The translations under genes were made by a program, and so were the position numbers. From Xanthobacteraceae bacterium (GTDB lineage Bacteria > Pseudomonadota > Alphaproteobacteria > Rhizobiales > Xanthobacteraceae), in NCBI GenBank assembly GCA_030041005.1, contig JASHOR010000032.1, positions 41,326-105,325 of the forward strand: a DNA stretch of 64,000 nucleotides, read 5' to 3'. Positions 26,028 to 34,104 of the stretch are shown piece after piece; within the stretch, counting starts at the first letter, position 1; the number at the start of each line of letters is the position of its first letter. The notes under the pieces are model-generated. The model worked only from the letters and a program-made list of their open reading frames with translations. It ran no database searches and was not told the DNA's origin.

Positions 26028-26984
26028 TCAAGCCGCATTGCGTGCGGACGTTCGGCTCATCAGTCGAGCCTCGATCAAGGCGTCGCGAATACGGTCAATC
26101 TCGGCGCGCGAAAGCTTGACCAACGGAGGGCGCACGACCGCACGCGGCAGGCGACCGAGCAGTACCAGCGCCTCTTTCATGCGGTTGTGCATGTCGGCCC
26201 AAGGATCGGCATAGAAGACGCGCGCCAGCGGATAGATGCGGTCGTTGAGACGGCGTGCCTTGGCCAGATCGTTGTCCTTGACAGCCTGAAACAGCCCCGA
26301 TTGGAGGTCGGCAATTATGCTGCCGGAGCCGGAGAGCAGCCCGTTGCAGCCGAGCACCAGCGAGCTGAATAGCCACGCGCTGTGGGTCGTCAGCACGTTG
26401 ACCGCCGGGTTACGGCCTTGCAGGTCGCGGATATGCATTTCATGTTGCGAGACGTTGCCCGCCCAGTCCTTGATCGCACGGATCGACGGCACTTCCTCGC
26501 ACATTCTCATGAGTGTTTCGCGCGGATAACCCTGGCCGGTCGCGAGCGGATATTGGAACGCGATCAGCGGCAGGCCGGTCGCGTCGGCAATACGGCGGAA
26601 GTGCTCGATTGCCATGGCCGGCGACTGTCCCAGCGTGAATGGAGCCGGCGGGAACACCAACAGAGCAGATGCCCCACCCTCCTCCGCCATGCGGGCAATG
26701 CGCGCCGCCTCCAGACTGCCATCGGCCCAGATGCCATTGACGAGCGGCAGTCGGGCGCCGATTTCGTCCTGGGCGATGGCCAGCACACGCCGCTGCTCGT
26801 CAAAGGTGCAGGACGCGACCTCGGTCGAGTGGGCGTTCACGGTGATTGCGGAGATGCCGTCAGTCGCCGCAACATCCTGCAGGTGCTTGCGAAAGCTCTT
26901 TTCGTCAATGGAAAGATCGTCCGCGAAAGGCAGGATCACGGCCGGAATGACGCCATGCGGAACATAATGGGAATGGCGGGGCAT
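26028..26984 (-). CDS. dihydrodipicolinate synthase (DapA) family protein
   Basis: The 318-residue protein is a class I aldolase/lyase TIM barrel. The N-terminal VIPAVILPFADDLSIDEKS, the ITVNAHSTEVASCTFDEQ loop (in place of the GTTGE loop of DapA), the LIAFQYPLA strand with the conserved Tyr, and IRAIKDWAGN with the Schiff-base Lys are visible. The altered loop argues against true dihydrodipicolinate synthase and for a catabolic relative acting on another keto acid. Start ATG 26984 (MPRHSHYVPHG) is chosen because GGAGAGGAGAG lies just upstream; the ORF is open 33 codons further. It is divergent from the M3 peptidase gene. Confidence 0.85.
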   Translation of the reverse strand: MPRHSHYVPHGVIPAVILPFADDLSIDEKSFRKHLQDVAATDGISAITVNAHSTEVASCTFDEQRRVLAIAQDEIGARLPLVNGIWADGSLEAARIARMAEEGGASALLVFPPAPFTLGQSPAMAIEHFRRIADATGLPLIAFQYPLATGQGYPRETLMRMCEEVPSIRAIKDWAGNVSQHEMHIRDLQGRNPAVNVLTTHSAWLFSSLVLGCNGLLSGSGSIIADLQSGLFQAVKDNDLAKARRLNDRIYPLARVFYADPWADMHNRMKEALVLLGRLPRAVVRPPLVKLSRAEIDRIRDALIEARLMSRTSARNAA

Positions 26985-27120
26985 TCGTACTCTCCTCTCC
27001 CGAACTTCGGCCATCGCCGGTCGGACCAAGAGTCCGGCCAAGCCCTGCGATCGGGCCATCTGGGCCCGGCATCTGCACGACATATATCACGTCGGCTTCC
27101 GCATTTGCTAAGACCGTGCG

Positions 27121-29193
27121 ATGACCCCACCCGTCATGTCCGACAACCCCCTATTGGCCGATTGGACCCGCGCCGACGGCGTACCGCCGTTCGACCGCAT
27201 CATGCCCGAGCACTTCCGACCGGCCTATGACCGCGCGCTCGCCGAGCACGAGGCCGAAATTGCGGCCATTGCCGCCGATCCCGAACCGCCAACCTTTGCC
27301 AATACGATCGGGGCGATGGAACGGGGCGGCCGGGCGCTGACCCGCGTCGGCAACGTCTTCCATGTGCTCGCTGGCGCGCACAGCAACGACGAGCTGCTTG
27401 CCATCGAGCGCGACATCGCACCGCAAATCGCCAGGCACTGGAACAGGATTCACACCAACGAGGCGCTGTTTCGCCGGATCGACGCGCTGGCGAAAGTGGC
27501 CGGGACGCTTGGGCTTGATGCCGAGCAGAAACGCGTGCTCGAACGCTACCACATCAGTTTCCGCCGCGCCGGCGCCGGGCTCGACGCAGCCGCAAAGAAA
27601 CGGCTGGCCGAGATCATCGAGCGGCTCGCCGCCCTCGGCACCGCATTCAGCCAGAACGTACTCGCCGACGAGCAGGCTTTTGTACTGTCGTTTCACGAAG
27701 AAGCCGAACTCGCCGGACTGCCGGCCTTCATGCGCGATGCAATGAAATCCGAGGCACAAGAGCGCGGCCGTGACGGATATGCGGTGACGCTGTCGCGTTC
27801 GAGCGTCGAACCGTTTCTGCAGTTTTCCGACCGCCGCGATCTGCGCGAGAAGGTTTTCCGCGCATTTGTTTCGCGCGGCGACAATGGCGGCCCGACCGAC
27901 AACAAATCGATCATTGCCGAAACCGTGCTGTTGCGCGCCGAGCGCGCCCGGCTCCTCGGCTTTGCCGATTTCGCCCATTACCGGCTGGACGATGCCATGG
28001 CCAAGAGCCCCGACGCCGTGCGGGACCTGCTCGACACCGTGTGGACACGCGCGCGCAAGAAGACATTGGCCGACCGCGACGATCTGCAGGCGCTCGTCCA
28101 GGAGGAAGGAGGCAATTTCAAGCTGGCGCCGTGGGATTGGCGCTATTACGCGGAGAAGCTGCGGCGGCGCCGCTGCGATTTCGATGAAATGGCTGTGAAG
28201 CCGTATTTGAACCTCGATCAAATGATCGAGGCCGTCTTCTACGCGGCGAAGCGGCTATTCGGCCTGACCTTCCGACCGCGAACCGACGTGCCGGTTTGGC
28301 ATCCCGACGTGCGCGTGTGGGAGGTCCGCGGCCGCGACGACAAGCTGTTCGGCCTCTTTTTTGGCGATTACTTTGCGCGGCCGTCGAAGCACAGCGGCGC
28401 CTGGATGACCTCGCTGCGCGATCAGCAAAGGCTGACCGGCGACGTGCGGCCGCTGATCGTCAATGTATGCAATTTTGCCAAGGGGGCCGAAGGCGAGACT
28501 ACGCTTCTGAGTTTCGACGACGCCCGCACGTTGTTTCATGAGTTCGGCCACGCTCTGCACGGGCTGTTGTCCAACGTGACATACCCGGAAATCTCGGGCA
28601 CCAACGTCGCCACCGATTTCGTCGAACTGCCGTCGCAGCTCTACGAGCATTGGCTCGAACAGCCGGACCTGCTCCGGCGCTTCGCCCTGCATTACCGCAG
28701 TGGCGAGCCGATGCCGGAAGATCTGCTGGCGCGGCTGCTCGCGGCGCGCAACTTCAACCGCGGCTTCGCCACGGTCGAATACGTCGCCTGCGCCCTCGTC
28801 GATCTCGATTTCCATTCGCTGTCTGCCGCCGATCGCATCGAGTCGGCCGCATTCGAGGCACAGGCCTTGTCGCGCATCGGCATGCCGGACGAGATCGTCA
28901 TGCGCCACCGTCCTTCGCACTTCGCCCACATCTTCTCCGGCGAGGGTTATGCGGCCGGTTATTACAGCTACATGTGGTCGGAAGTGCTCGATGCCGACGC
29001 ATTCGAGGCGTTCGAGGAGGCCGGTGACATATTCGATCCCGCCATAGCGAAGCGGTTGCACGACTACATCTATGCGGCCGGCGGCTCGCGCGATCCGGCG
29101 GAAGCCTACAAACTGTTCCGCGGACGGCTGCCGAGCGCCGATGCGCTCTTGCGCAAGCGCGGTTTCGCCGCGCCCGCGGCCGCGGCGGCATAG
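27121..29193 (+). CDS. M3 family zinc metallopeptidase (oligopeptidase A / Dcp type)
   Basis: The 690-residue cytosolic peptidase degrades short peptides. The zinc-binding HExxH motif occurs in TLFHEFGHALHGLLSN with the downstream third ligand region, and the family frame LPSQLYEHWLEQPDLLRRFA and SYMWSEVLDADAFEAF is intact. The N-terminal part (NPLLADWTRADGVPPFDRIM) fits the helical cover domain of PrlC/Dcp enzymes. The length is typical. The first ATG (27121) is used; MSDNPLL at 27136 is an alternative. The next gene, a gamma-glutamyltransferase homologue, begins 3 bases after the stop, so the two are likely co-translated and may work together on peptide turnover. Confidence 0.92.
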   Translation: MTPPVMSDNPLLADWTRADGVPPFDRIMPEHFRPAYDRALAEHEAEIAAIAADPEPPTFANTIGAMERGGRALTRVGNVFHVLAGAHSNDELLAIERDIAPQIARHWNRIHTNEALFRRIDALAKVAGTLGLDAEQKRVLERYHISFRRAGAGLDAAAKKRLAEIIERLAALGTAFSQNVLADEQAFVLSFHEEAELAGLPAFMRDAMKSEAQERGRDGYAVTLSRSSVEPFLQFSDRRDLREKVFRAFVSRGDNGGPTDNKSIIAETVLLRAERARLLGFADFAHYRLDDAMAKSPDAVRDLLDTVWTRARKKTLADRDDLQALVQEEGGNFKLAPWDWRYYAEKLRRRRCDFDEMAVKPYLNLDQMIEAVFYAAKRLFGLTFRPRTDVPVWHPDVRVWEVRGRDDKLFGLFFGDYFARPSKHSGAWMTSLRDQQRLTGDVRPLIVNVCNFAKGAEGETTLLSFDDARTLFHEFGHALHGLLSNVTYPEISGTNVATDFVELPSQLYEHWLEQPDLLRRFALHYRSGEPMPEDLLARLLAARNFNRGFATVEYVACALVDLDFHSLSAADRIESAAFEAQALSRIGMPDEIVMRHRPSHFAHIFSGEGYAAGYYSYMWSEVLDADAFEAFEEAGDIFDPAIAKRLHDYIYAAGGSRDPAEAYKLFRGRLPSADALLRKRGFAAPAAAAA

Positions 29194-29196
29194 ATC

Positions 29197-30789
29197 ATGG
29201 TCGACCTGCACAGCGCCGGCCACCGCCGCGGCGTCGTGTGCGCGCCGCATTATTCCGCCGTCGAGGCTGGAAGCAGCATCCTTGCGGCAGGCGGCAATGC
29301 GCTCGAGGCCATGCTGGCCATGGCGGCAACGATTGCCGCCGTCTATCCGCACATGAACCACTTGGGCGGAGACGGCTTCTGGCTTATCCGCGAACCCAGT
29401 GGCCGGGTGCGCGCGATCATGGCGGCAGGTCCGGCGGGCCGAAATGCGGAACGGGAGCTTTATCGGGATTACGACGCCATACCGCCGCGCGGCCCGCTGG
29501 CGGCGCTGACCGTGCCGGGCGCGGTCGGCGGCTGGATGCTGGCGCTGGAAGCCGCGCGGGCGCAAGGCGGAAGGTTGCCGCTCGACATGCTGCTCGCGCC
29601 GGCCATTGCGTGCGCTCGCGACGGCTACGCAGTGACGCGCAGCCAGGCGCGGCTCACACAGGAGCACCTTGACGACCTGAACGATGTCCCGTGGTTTGCG
29701 CCGACGTTCCTCTCTCACGGCAATGTGCCGGCTGTCGGCACGGTCTTGAAGCAGGAGCAACTGGCCGAAACGCTCGCCCATCTCGCCCATACGGGCCTCG
29801 ACGACTTCTATCGCGGCGATGTTGGCCGCGAGATCGCCGTAGATCTCAAACGGCTCGGCAGCCCGGTGACCCGCGAGGATCTTGCGCGCTACAGCGCGAC
29901 GCTGGCCGAACCGCTGCAGCTCACTCTGCGATCCGGTACCATCTACAATACCGATGCGCCCACCCAGGGCATCGTCTCGCTGATGATTCTCGCACTGTTC
30001 GAGCGGTTCGACGTCGGCGAGGCCGAAGGTTTCGATCATGTGCATCTGCTGATCGAAGCGATCAAACGGGGATTGCGGGTACGCGATCGCGCGGTCACCG
30101 ATCCGAACCATCTGTCGCATCCGCTCGAACGCTATCTGGACGCGCGGTTCATCGCCGGCGAGGCAATGAAGATCGATCGTCGCAGGGCGGGGCCGTGGCA
30201 ATTGCAGCCCGGCAAGAGCGATACGATCTGGATGGGCGCGGCGGACTCGGACGGGCGGGTCGTGTCCTACATCCAATCGCTATACTGGGAATTCGGCTCC
30301 GGCTGCGTGCTGCCGCGCACCGGGGTTCTGATGCAAAACCGCGGCGCGAGCTTTTCGCTGGAGGCCGGCGCGCTCAATCTGCTGGCGCCCGGACGATTGC
30401 CGTTCCACACGCTCAATCCTGCGCTTGCCGTGCTCAATGACGGGCGCATCATGGCCTACGGCTGCATGGGCGGCGACGGTCAGCCGCAGACTCAGTCCGC
30501 GTTGTTTACCCGGCACGTCCAATTCCGCGAACCGTTGGCGGATGCGATCGATCGGCCGCGTTGGGTTCTCGGGCGGACCTGGGGGGCGGCACGTACAACG
30601 CTAAGGCTGGAATCGCGTTTCAGTGACCGGCTTCTTGAGACGTTGGCCGAGGCCGGCCATGAACTCGATGTCCTGGCAGAACCCTATTCCGACGTCATGG
30701 GTCACGCCGGCGCCGTCGTGTTGCATCCGAACGGCACCTGCGAGGGCGCTCACGACCCGCGTGCCGATGGCGGCGCGGCGGGGGTGTGA
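29197..30789 (+). CDS. gamma-glutamyltransferase family protein
   Basis: The 530-residue Ntn-hydrolase homologue has the GGT layout: VVCAPHYSAVEAGSSILAAG at the start, AMLAMAATIAAVYPHMNHLG, GDGFWLIREPSGRVRAI, and a small-subunit region beginning near SDTIWMGAADSDGRVVSYIQ. In that region the Thr of DTIWM aligns with the catalytic, self-processing Thr of canonical TTHYSVVD, but the following residues differ, as in a separate subfamily of GGT-like acylases. No signal peptide is visible, unlike E. coli GGT, so it is probably cytoplasmic. It starts 3 bases after the M3 peptidase stop. Substrate could be gamma-glutamyl compounds or acyl amides. Confidence 0.82.
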   Translation: MVDLHSAGHRRGVVCAPHYSAVEAGSSILAAGGNALEAMLAMAATIAAVYPHMNHLGGDGFWLIREPSGRVRAIMAAGPAGRNAERELYRDYDAIPPRGPLAALTVPGAVGGWMLALEAARAQGGRLPLDMLLAPAIACARDGYAVTRSQARLTQEHLDDLNDVPWFAPTFLSHGNVPAVGTVLKQEQLAETLAHLAHTGLDDFYRGDVGREIAVDLKRLGSPVTREDLARYSATLAEPLQLTLRSGTIYNTDAPTQGIVSLMILALFERFDVGEAEGFDHVHLLIEAIKRGLRVRDRAVTDPNHLSHPLERYLDARFIAGEAMKIDRRRAGPWQLQPGKSDTIWMGAADSDGRVVSYIQSLYWEFGSGCVLPRTGVLMQNRGASFSLEAGALNLLAPGRLPFHTLNPALAVLNDGRIMAYGCMGGDGQPQTQSALFTRHVQFREPLADAIDRPRWVLGRTWGAARTTLRLESRFSDRLLETLAEAGHELDVLAEPYSDVMGHAGAVVLHPNGTCEGAHDPRADGGAAGV

Positions 30790-30825
30790 CCGTTCGGCAG
30801 TAGAGCCAATCGCTGTTGTTCCTCT

Positions 30826-31920
30826 TCAATCTCCTGGCTCCAGCGCCCTCATTCCAAGCCGCTCCATCAGATCGCGATCGCGATCGCGCCCAGGATTGGA
30901 TGTGGTCAAAAGCTTCGGCCCATAGAAAATGGAGTTGGCGCCGGCGAGAAAGCAAAGCGCCTGCGTTTCCTCGCTCATGTCTTCGCGGCCGGCCGACAAA
31001 CGCACCATCGAACGCGGCATGGTAATGCGGGCGACCGCGATGGTGCGTACGAATTCGAGCGGATCGAGTTTAGGTTCGCCTGCAAGCGGGGTACCGCCGA
31101 CGCGCACCAGCATGTTGATCGGCACCGATTCCGGGTGCGCCGGCAGGCTGGCGAGCGTGGCAATCATGCCGACGCGGTCCTCACGCGTCTCCCCCATGCC
31201 GACGATGCCGCCGCAACAGACGTGGATACCCGCTTCGCGCACGCGCTGGAGCGTGTCCAGGCGATCTTGATAGGTCCGCGTCGTGATGATGTCGCCATAA
31301 AACTCCGGCGAGGTGTCGATGTTGTGGTTATAAAAGTCCAATCCCGCCGCCTTCAGCCGCTGCGCCTGCGCGGCCGTGAGCATGCCCAGTGTTGCACAGG
31401 TCTCGAGTCCGAGCGCCTTGACGCCCTCCACCATGGCACAAACGTTGTCGAGGTCGCGTTCCTTCGGTTCGCGCCACGCCGCGCCCATGCAGAAGCGGCT
31501 GGCGCCGGCTGCTCTTGCCGTGCGTGCCTCGGCAAGCACGGCATCGAGGCTCATCAGCTTTTCCGCGCGCACGCCGGCGTCGTAGCGCGCGCTCTGTGGA
31601 CAATAGGCGCAGTCCTCCGGGCAGCCCCCGGTCTTGATCGACAGCAGGGTAGAGATTTGCACCGCGCCGGGGTCGAAATTTCGTCGATGGATCTCCTGCG
31701 CGCGAAACATCAGTTCCGGGAACGGCAGATCGAACAATGCGCGCACTTGCTCGCGCGTCCAGTCGTGACGGGGCGCACCACCTCCGCCCGGCGAGGAGAG
31801 GTCGACGCGCGGCGCGCGCGTCGGGTGAGGGAATTCGGACCTCTCGGCCGGAGTCCCCTCACCCCAATCCTCTCCCCGCCGGGGAGAGCGAGTTCGCCGC
31901 GAATGTTCCGCTTCCGACAC
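30826..31920 (-). CDS. bioB: biotin synthase with repeat-encoded N-terminal extension
   Basis: This radical-SAM enzyme inserts sulphur into dethiobiotin. The SAM-cluster motif [55 protein letters not shown] and [11 protein letters not shown] are intact. Canonical BioB sequence begins at [16 protein letters not shown], residue about 52. The 50 residues before it contain a stretch ([20 protein letters not shown] and onward) that is the translation of a rhizobial intergenic repeat at 31779-31890. No in-frame ATG or GTG lies between the repeat and the core, whereas GTG 31920 has GGAGGAA eight bases upstream, so the extension seems to be translated. No other biotin genes are adjacent. Confidence 0.93.
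   Translation of the reverse strand: MSEAEHSRRTRSPRRGEDWGEGTPAERSEFPHPTRAPRVDLSSPGGGGAPRHDWTREQVRALFDLPFPELMFRAQEIHRRNFDPGAVQISTLLSIKTGGCPEDCAYCPQSARYDAGVRAEKLMSLDAVLAEARTARAAGASRFCMGAAWREPKERDLDNVCAMVEGVKALGLETCATLGMLTAAQAQRLKAAGLDFYNHNIDTSPEFYGDIITTRTYQDRLDTLQRVREAGIHVCCGGIVGMGETREDRVGMIATLASLPAHPESVPINMLVRVGGTPLAGEPKLDPLEFVRTIAVARITMPRSMVRLSAGREDMSEETQALCFLAGANSIFYGPKLLTTSNPGRDRDRDLMERLGMRALEPGD
31779..31890. repeat. rhizobial-type palindromic repeat inside the bioB coding region
   Basis: The plus strand reads CCTCCGCCCGGCGAGGAGAGG, a GC-rich core, GGGTGAGGG, then CCCCTCACCCCAATCCT and CTCTCCCCGCCGGGGAGAG, which is a perfect palindrome. In translation the plus strand gives [11 protein letters not shown] and [12 protein letters not shown], the familiar spurious peptides of a repeat abundant in Hyphomicrobiales genomes. 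A second element of the same class lies at 45122-45247. Here it lies in frame within the 5-prime part of bioB. Confidence 0.75.
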
Positions 31921-31953
31921 AGCACTTCCTCCACATCAGCAATGCAAGTTTAT

Positions 31954-31981
31954 CCTGGATCACCGCGAAGCGAAATCCAGG
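31954..31981. repeat. short inverted repeat CCTGGAT/ATCCAGG
   Basis: CCTGGAT and ATCCAGG form 7-base perfect arms around a 14-base spacer (CACCGCGAAGCGAA). It lies between bioB and the DUF3297 gene, which diverge here. It looks like a dispersed hairpin element; a role as an operator for either promoter is possible but there is no direct support. Confidence 0.45.
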
Positions 31982-32045
31982 CTATAATGAAGATTGTATC
32001 CTCGCCCGGCACAGCCGCGGTGATGTCGGCCAAATGAGAGAGACC

Positions 32046-32429
32046 ATGCCGGATACCCCACCCGACCATCTGTCCAATAATCCGCGCAGCCCCTTCTTCA
32101 AAGAGGACGTGCTCAAGCGAGACATTGGCGTGCGGTTCAATGGCGCGGAAAAGACCAATGTCGAAGAATACTGCGTTAGCGAAGGTTGGATTCGCGTCCA
32201 GGCCGGCAAATCCAAGGACCGATACGGCAATCCGATGACCGTCAGGTTGAACGGCAAGGTTGAGCCGTACTTCAAGGGCACGACGCCTGCGGCTGAGCAG
32301 GCGCCGAAGGAGGACGAGAAACCGGCAAAGGCGGAAGCGCCCGCCAAGACTGATAAGGCCGAGAAGAGCAAAAAAGGCCGACGAGCCGGCAAAGGCGACC
32401 AGGCCCGCGAAGGTGGGCAAGGCCGATAG
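32046..32429 (+). CDS. DUF3297 family protein with frameshift-like Lys/Ala-rich tail
   Basis: The first 80 residues (MPDTPPDHLSNNPRSPFF to LNGKVEPYFKG) match DUF3297 (PF11730), a small protein of unknown function; NVEEYCVSEGWIRVQAGKSK is its most conserved block. The tail is Lys/Ala/Glu-rich up to KAEKSKK, then changes to GRRAGKGDQAREGGQGR and stops. The run of six A at 32370-32375 lies exactly at that point. Reading one base fewer gives KKADEPAKATRPAKVGKADR and continues to a stop at 32469 ending KNKKRY, which keeps the same composition. The tail is thus probably frameshifted, by mutation, sequencing error or slippage. ATG 32046 is chosen over 32034 for agreement with the family. Confidence 0.85.
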   Translation: MPDTPPDHLSNNPRSPFFKEDVLKRDIGVRFNGAEKTNVEEYCVSEGWIRVQAGKSKDRYGNPMTVRLNGKVEPYFKGTTPAAEQAPKEDEKPAKAEAPAKTDKAEKSKKGRRAGKGDQAREGGQGR

Positions 32430-32475
32430 GGCGGCCAAGACCAAGCCGAAGAACAAGAAGAGGTACTAACTCAGT

Positions 32476-33522
32476 TCACCCGCAAGCGAGCGCGTAGACG
32501 TGCTGCACGCCGGCCGGCAACGGCGTTTCCCGCCAACTTTCACCGCCATCGACGGTGCCGAACACCTCGCCGTAGCGCGCGGCGATGTAGACCTGCTTGG
32601 CATCGCTGTGATGCAGGCCGACCGACATCAGCGTGCCGTGCGGCTTGACCTTGTCGAAGCGCTGCCAAGTTTTGCCGATATCGCGGCTGCGGTAAAGCGC
32701 TCCATCTTTCGACGAGGCGGCTACGGACAAACAGGCGTAGAGCGTGCTCGGGTCCTGCGGCGCGACCTTTATGTCGCGCCCGTAAGTGAACGGCGAGAAG
32801 CGGTCCACGCGCAGATCCTCCCAGAACTTGCCTTGGTCAGTGCTGCGGAACAGGCCCATGCGCGCCGCCAGGATAACGCCTTCGGGATCGGCGGCGCTCA
32901 TGCAGATGGCGTGACCGTCGAGCATGCCTTCGGCTTCGGTATCGCTGACGATCTTGCTGCGCAGCCGCGGTTCGTCGATCGAGAGGCGAATGAGGTGGTC
33001 GCTGCAGTCGCTCCAGCTTTCGCCGCCGTCGGTGGAACGCATCACCCCGCCGATCTCAAGTGCCGCATAAATCTCATGCGGCCGGTTCGGGTCGCGAGCA
33101 AGTCGCATGACGCGGACTGCGAACGGCGCCTTGCCGCGATCCGGCAATTGCGGTTGGGCCTGCCGCGTCCAGGTGGCGCCGGCATCGTTGCTGCGATAGA
33201 TCGAAACCGGCGAGCCGCCGGCGAGCAGGTGCCGCGCATCGGCGGGGTCCGGCAGGAACGACCAGATTTGCACGCCGCTGTCGGGAAAGTTTGCCCGTTT
33301 GAACGTCGCGCCACGATCGGCGCTCCGATAGATGCCGTCCTTGGTGCCGGCGAGCACGATATTCGGGTCGCGCGGATGCACGAAGATCGTATAGGCTTCC
33401 GGCTCCGCGAGCACCTGCTGCCAGTGCGCGTCCTCGGCTGCGCGGCGAAACACGCCGGCGAGATGACCCTCATTGCCGCCGTAATAGCCGCCGACGCCAG
33501 CATAGATGTACGATTGGGCCAT
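32476..33522 (-). CDS. Asp-box (BNR) repeat beta-propeller protein
   Basis: The 348-residue protein contains about six Asp-box motifs of the form S/T-x-D-x-G-x-T/S-F/W: SADRGATFKR, SNDAGATWTR, STDGGESWSD, STDQGKFWED, SRDIGKTWQR and TVDGGESWRE. These mark a sialidase-like beta-propeller, similar in layout to Ycf48-like and photosystem-stability type proteins. No signal peptide, transmembrane segment or sialidase catalytic Arg triad is evident, so enzymatic sialidase activity is unlikely. Start ATG 33522 (MAQSYIYAGVGG) follows GGAGGGCGCGCC. Function is unknown; a scaffold or binding role is the most that can be said. Confidence 0.8.
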   Translation of the reverse strand: MAQSYIYAGVGGYYGGNEGHLAGVFRRAAEDAHWQQVLAEPEAYTIFVHPRDPNIVLAGTKDGIYRSADRGATFKRANFPDSGVQIWSFLPDPADARHLLAGGSPVSIYRSNDAGATWTRQAQPQLPDRGKAPFAVRVMRLARDPNRPHEIYAALEIGGVMRSTDGGESWSDCSDHLIRLSIDEPRLRSKIVSDTEAEGMLDGHAICMSAADPEGVILAARMGLFRSTDQGKFWEDLRVDRFSPFTYGRDIKVAPQDPSTLYACLSVAASSKDGALYRSRDIGKTWQRFDKVKPHGTLMSVGLHHSDAKQVYIAARYGEVFGTVDGGESWRETPLPAGVQHVYALACG

Positions 33523-33584
33523 GGCGCGCCCTCCTCCACTTTTCGCGAATTTTATTGCCCAGCCGCGGGTTCGACAATGCCGTG

Positions 33585-33938
33585 TCAATGCAGCGTCGGC
33601 CGTTCCTCAATGAGATGAAGATCGAGGCTCGCAATCAAAACCGCGCGCTCCGCCTCGGTCTTTTCCAATTCGGCTGCCGCTTCCTCTGCCGTCGAATGGT
33701 TCGAGCCCCACAGCACGATACCGCCGAGCAACGCAGCGATTGCCGCCAACAGCAGCCGCGCATCGAACGCGATAGCGCCGAGCAGAACGGCAGCGAGCAC
33801 AATAGCGCCCCCTGTTACGGCCACGCGGGCCGCAAGAATAAATTTGCGGCAGCTTTCAAGCCTGGAGCCTATGTCCTCGATTTGCGCTTCCAGGCGCTCG
33901 ATCTCATCGTGCGGGTCTGCATCGGAAATGCCGTCCAT
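33585..33938 (-). CDS. small coiled-coil membrane protein of unknown function
   Basis: The 117-residue protein starts MDGISDADPHDEIERLEAQI with an N-terminal coiled coil (to about residue 35). Two hydrophobic helices follow (VAVTGGAIVLAAVLLGAIAF and LLLAAIAALLGGIVLWG), then a second coiled coil (EEAAAELEKTEAERAVLI). The frame is open 33 codons upstream, but that part is unlike the rest. I do not recognise a family. Two membrane segments flanked by Glu-rich helices suggest an inner-membrane helical hairpin with both ends cytosolic. Confidence 0.65.
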   Translation of the reverse strand: MDGISDADPHDEIERLEAQIEDIGSRLESCRKFILAARVAVTGGAIVLAAVLLGAIAFDARLLLAAIAALLGGIVLWGSNHSTAEEAAAELEKTEAERAVLIASLDLHLIEERPTLH

Positions 33939-34104
33939 TGGCGCAGTATAGGCCGCACTTTGCCTTCCTCGGAGGCCAAAGATCGGTGCGATCAATGCGG
34001 TGACACGCCATACCGAGCGGGGGGTGAACGGCCGCAAACGCGCCGCAACCCGCCGCCTCGCTCGCGCGTCGCCTCGTCAGCCGATGCTGACGTTCTATCT
34101 ACCC

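Noticed and set aside
28255-30276. Minus-strand ORF of 673 residues
   Set aside because: Antisense to the M3 peptidase and gamma-glutamyltransferase genes; GC-rich codons produce long open antisense frames here.
32369-32376. Programmed -1 frameshift site A AAA AAG in the DUF3297 gene
   Set aside because: The heptamer is present but is not aligned with the zero frame as required, and the continuing tail needs a +1 shift; kept only as an apparent frameshift.
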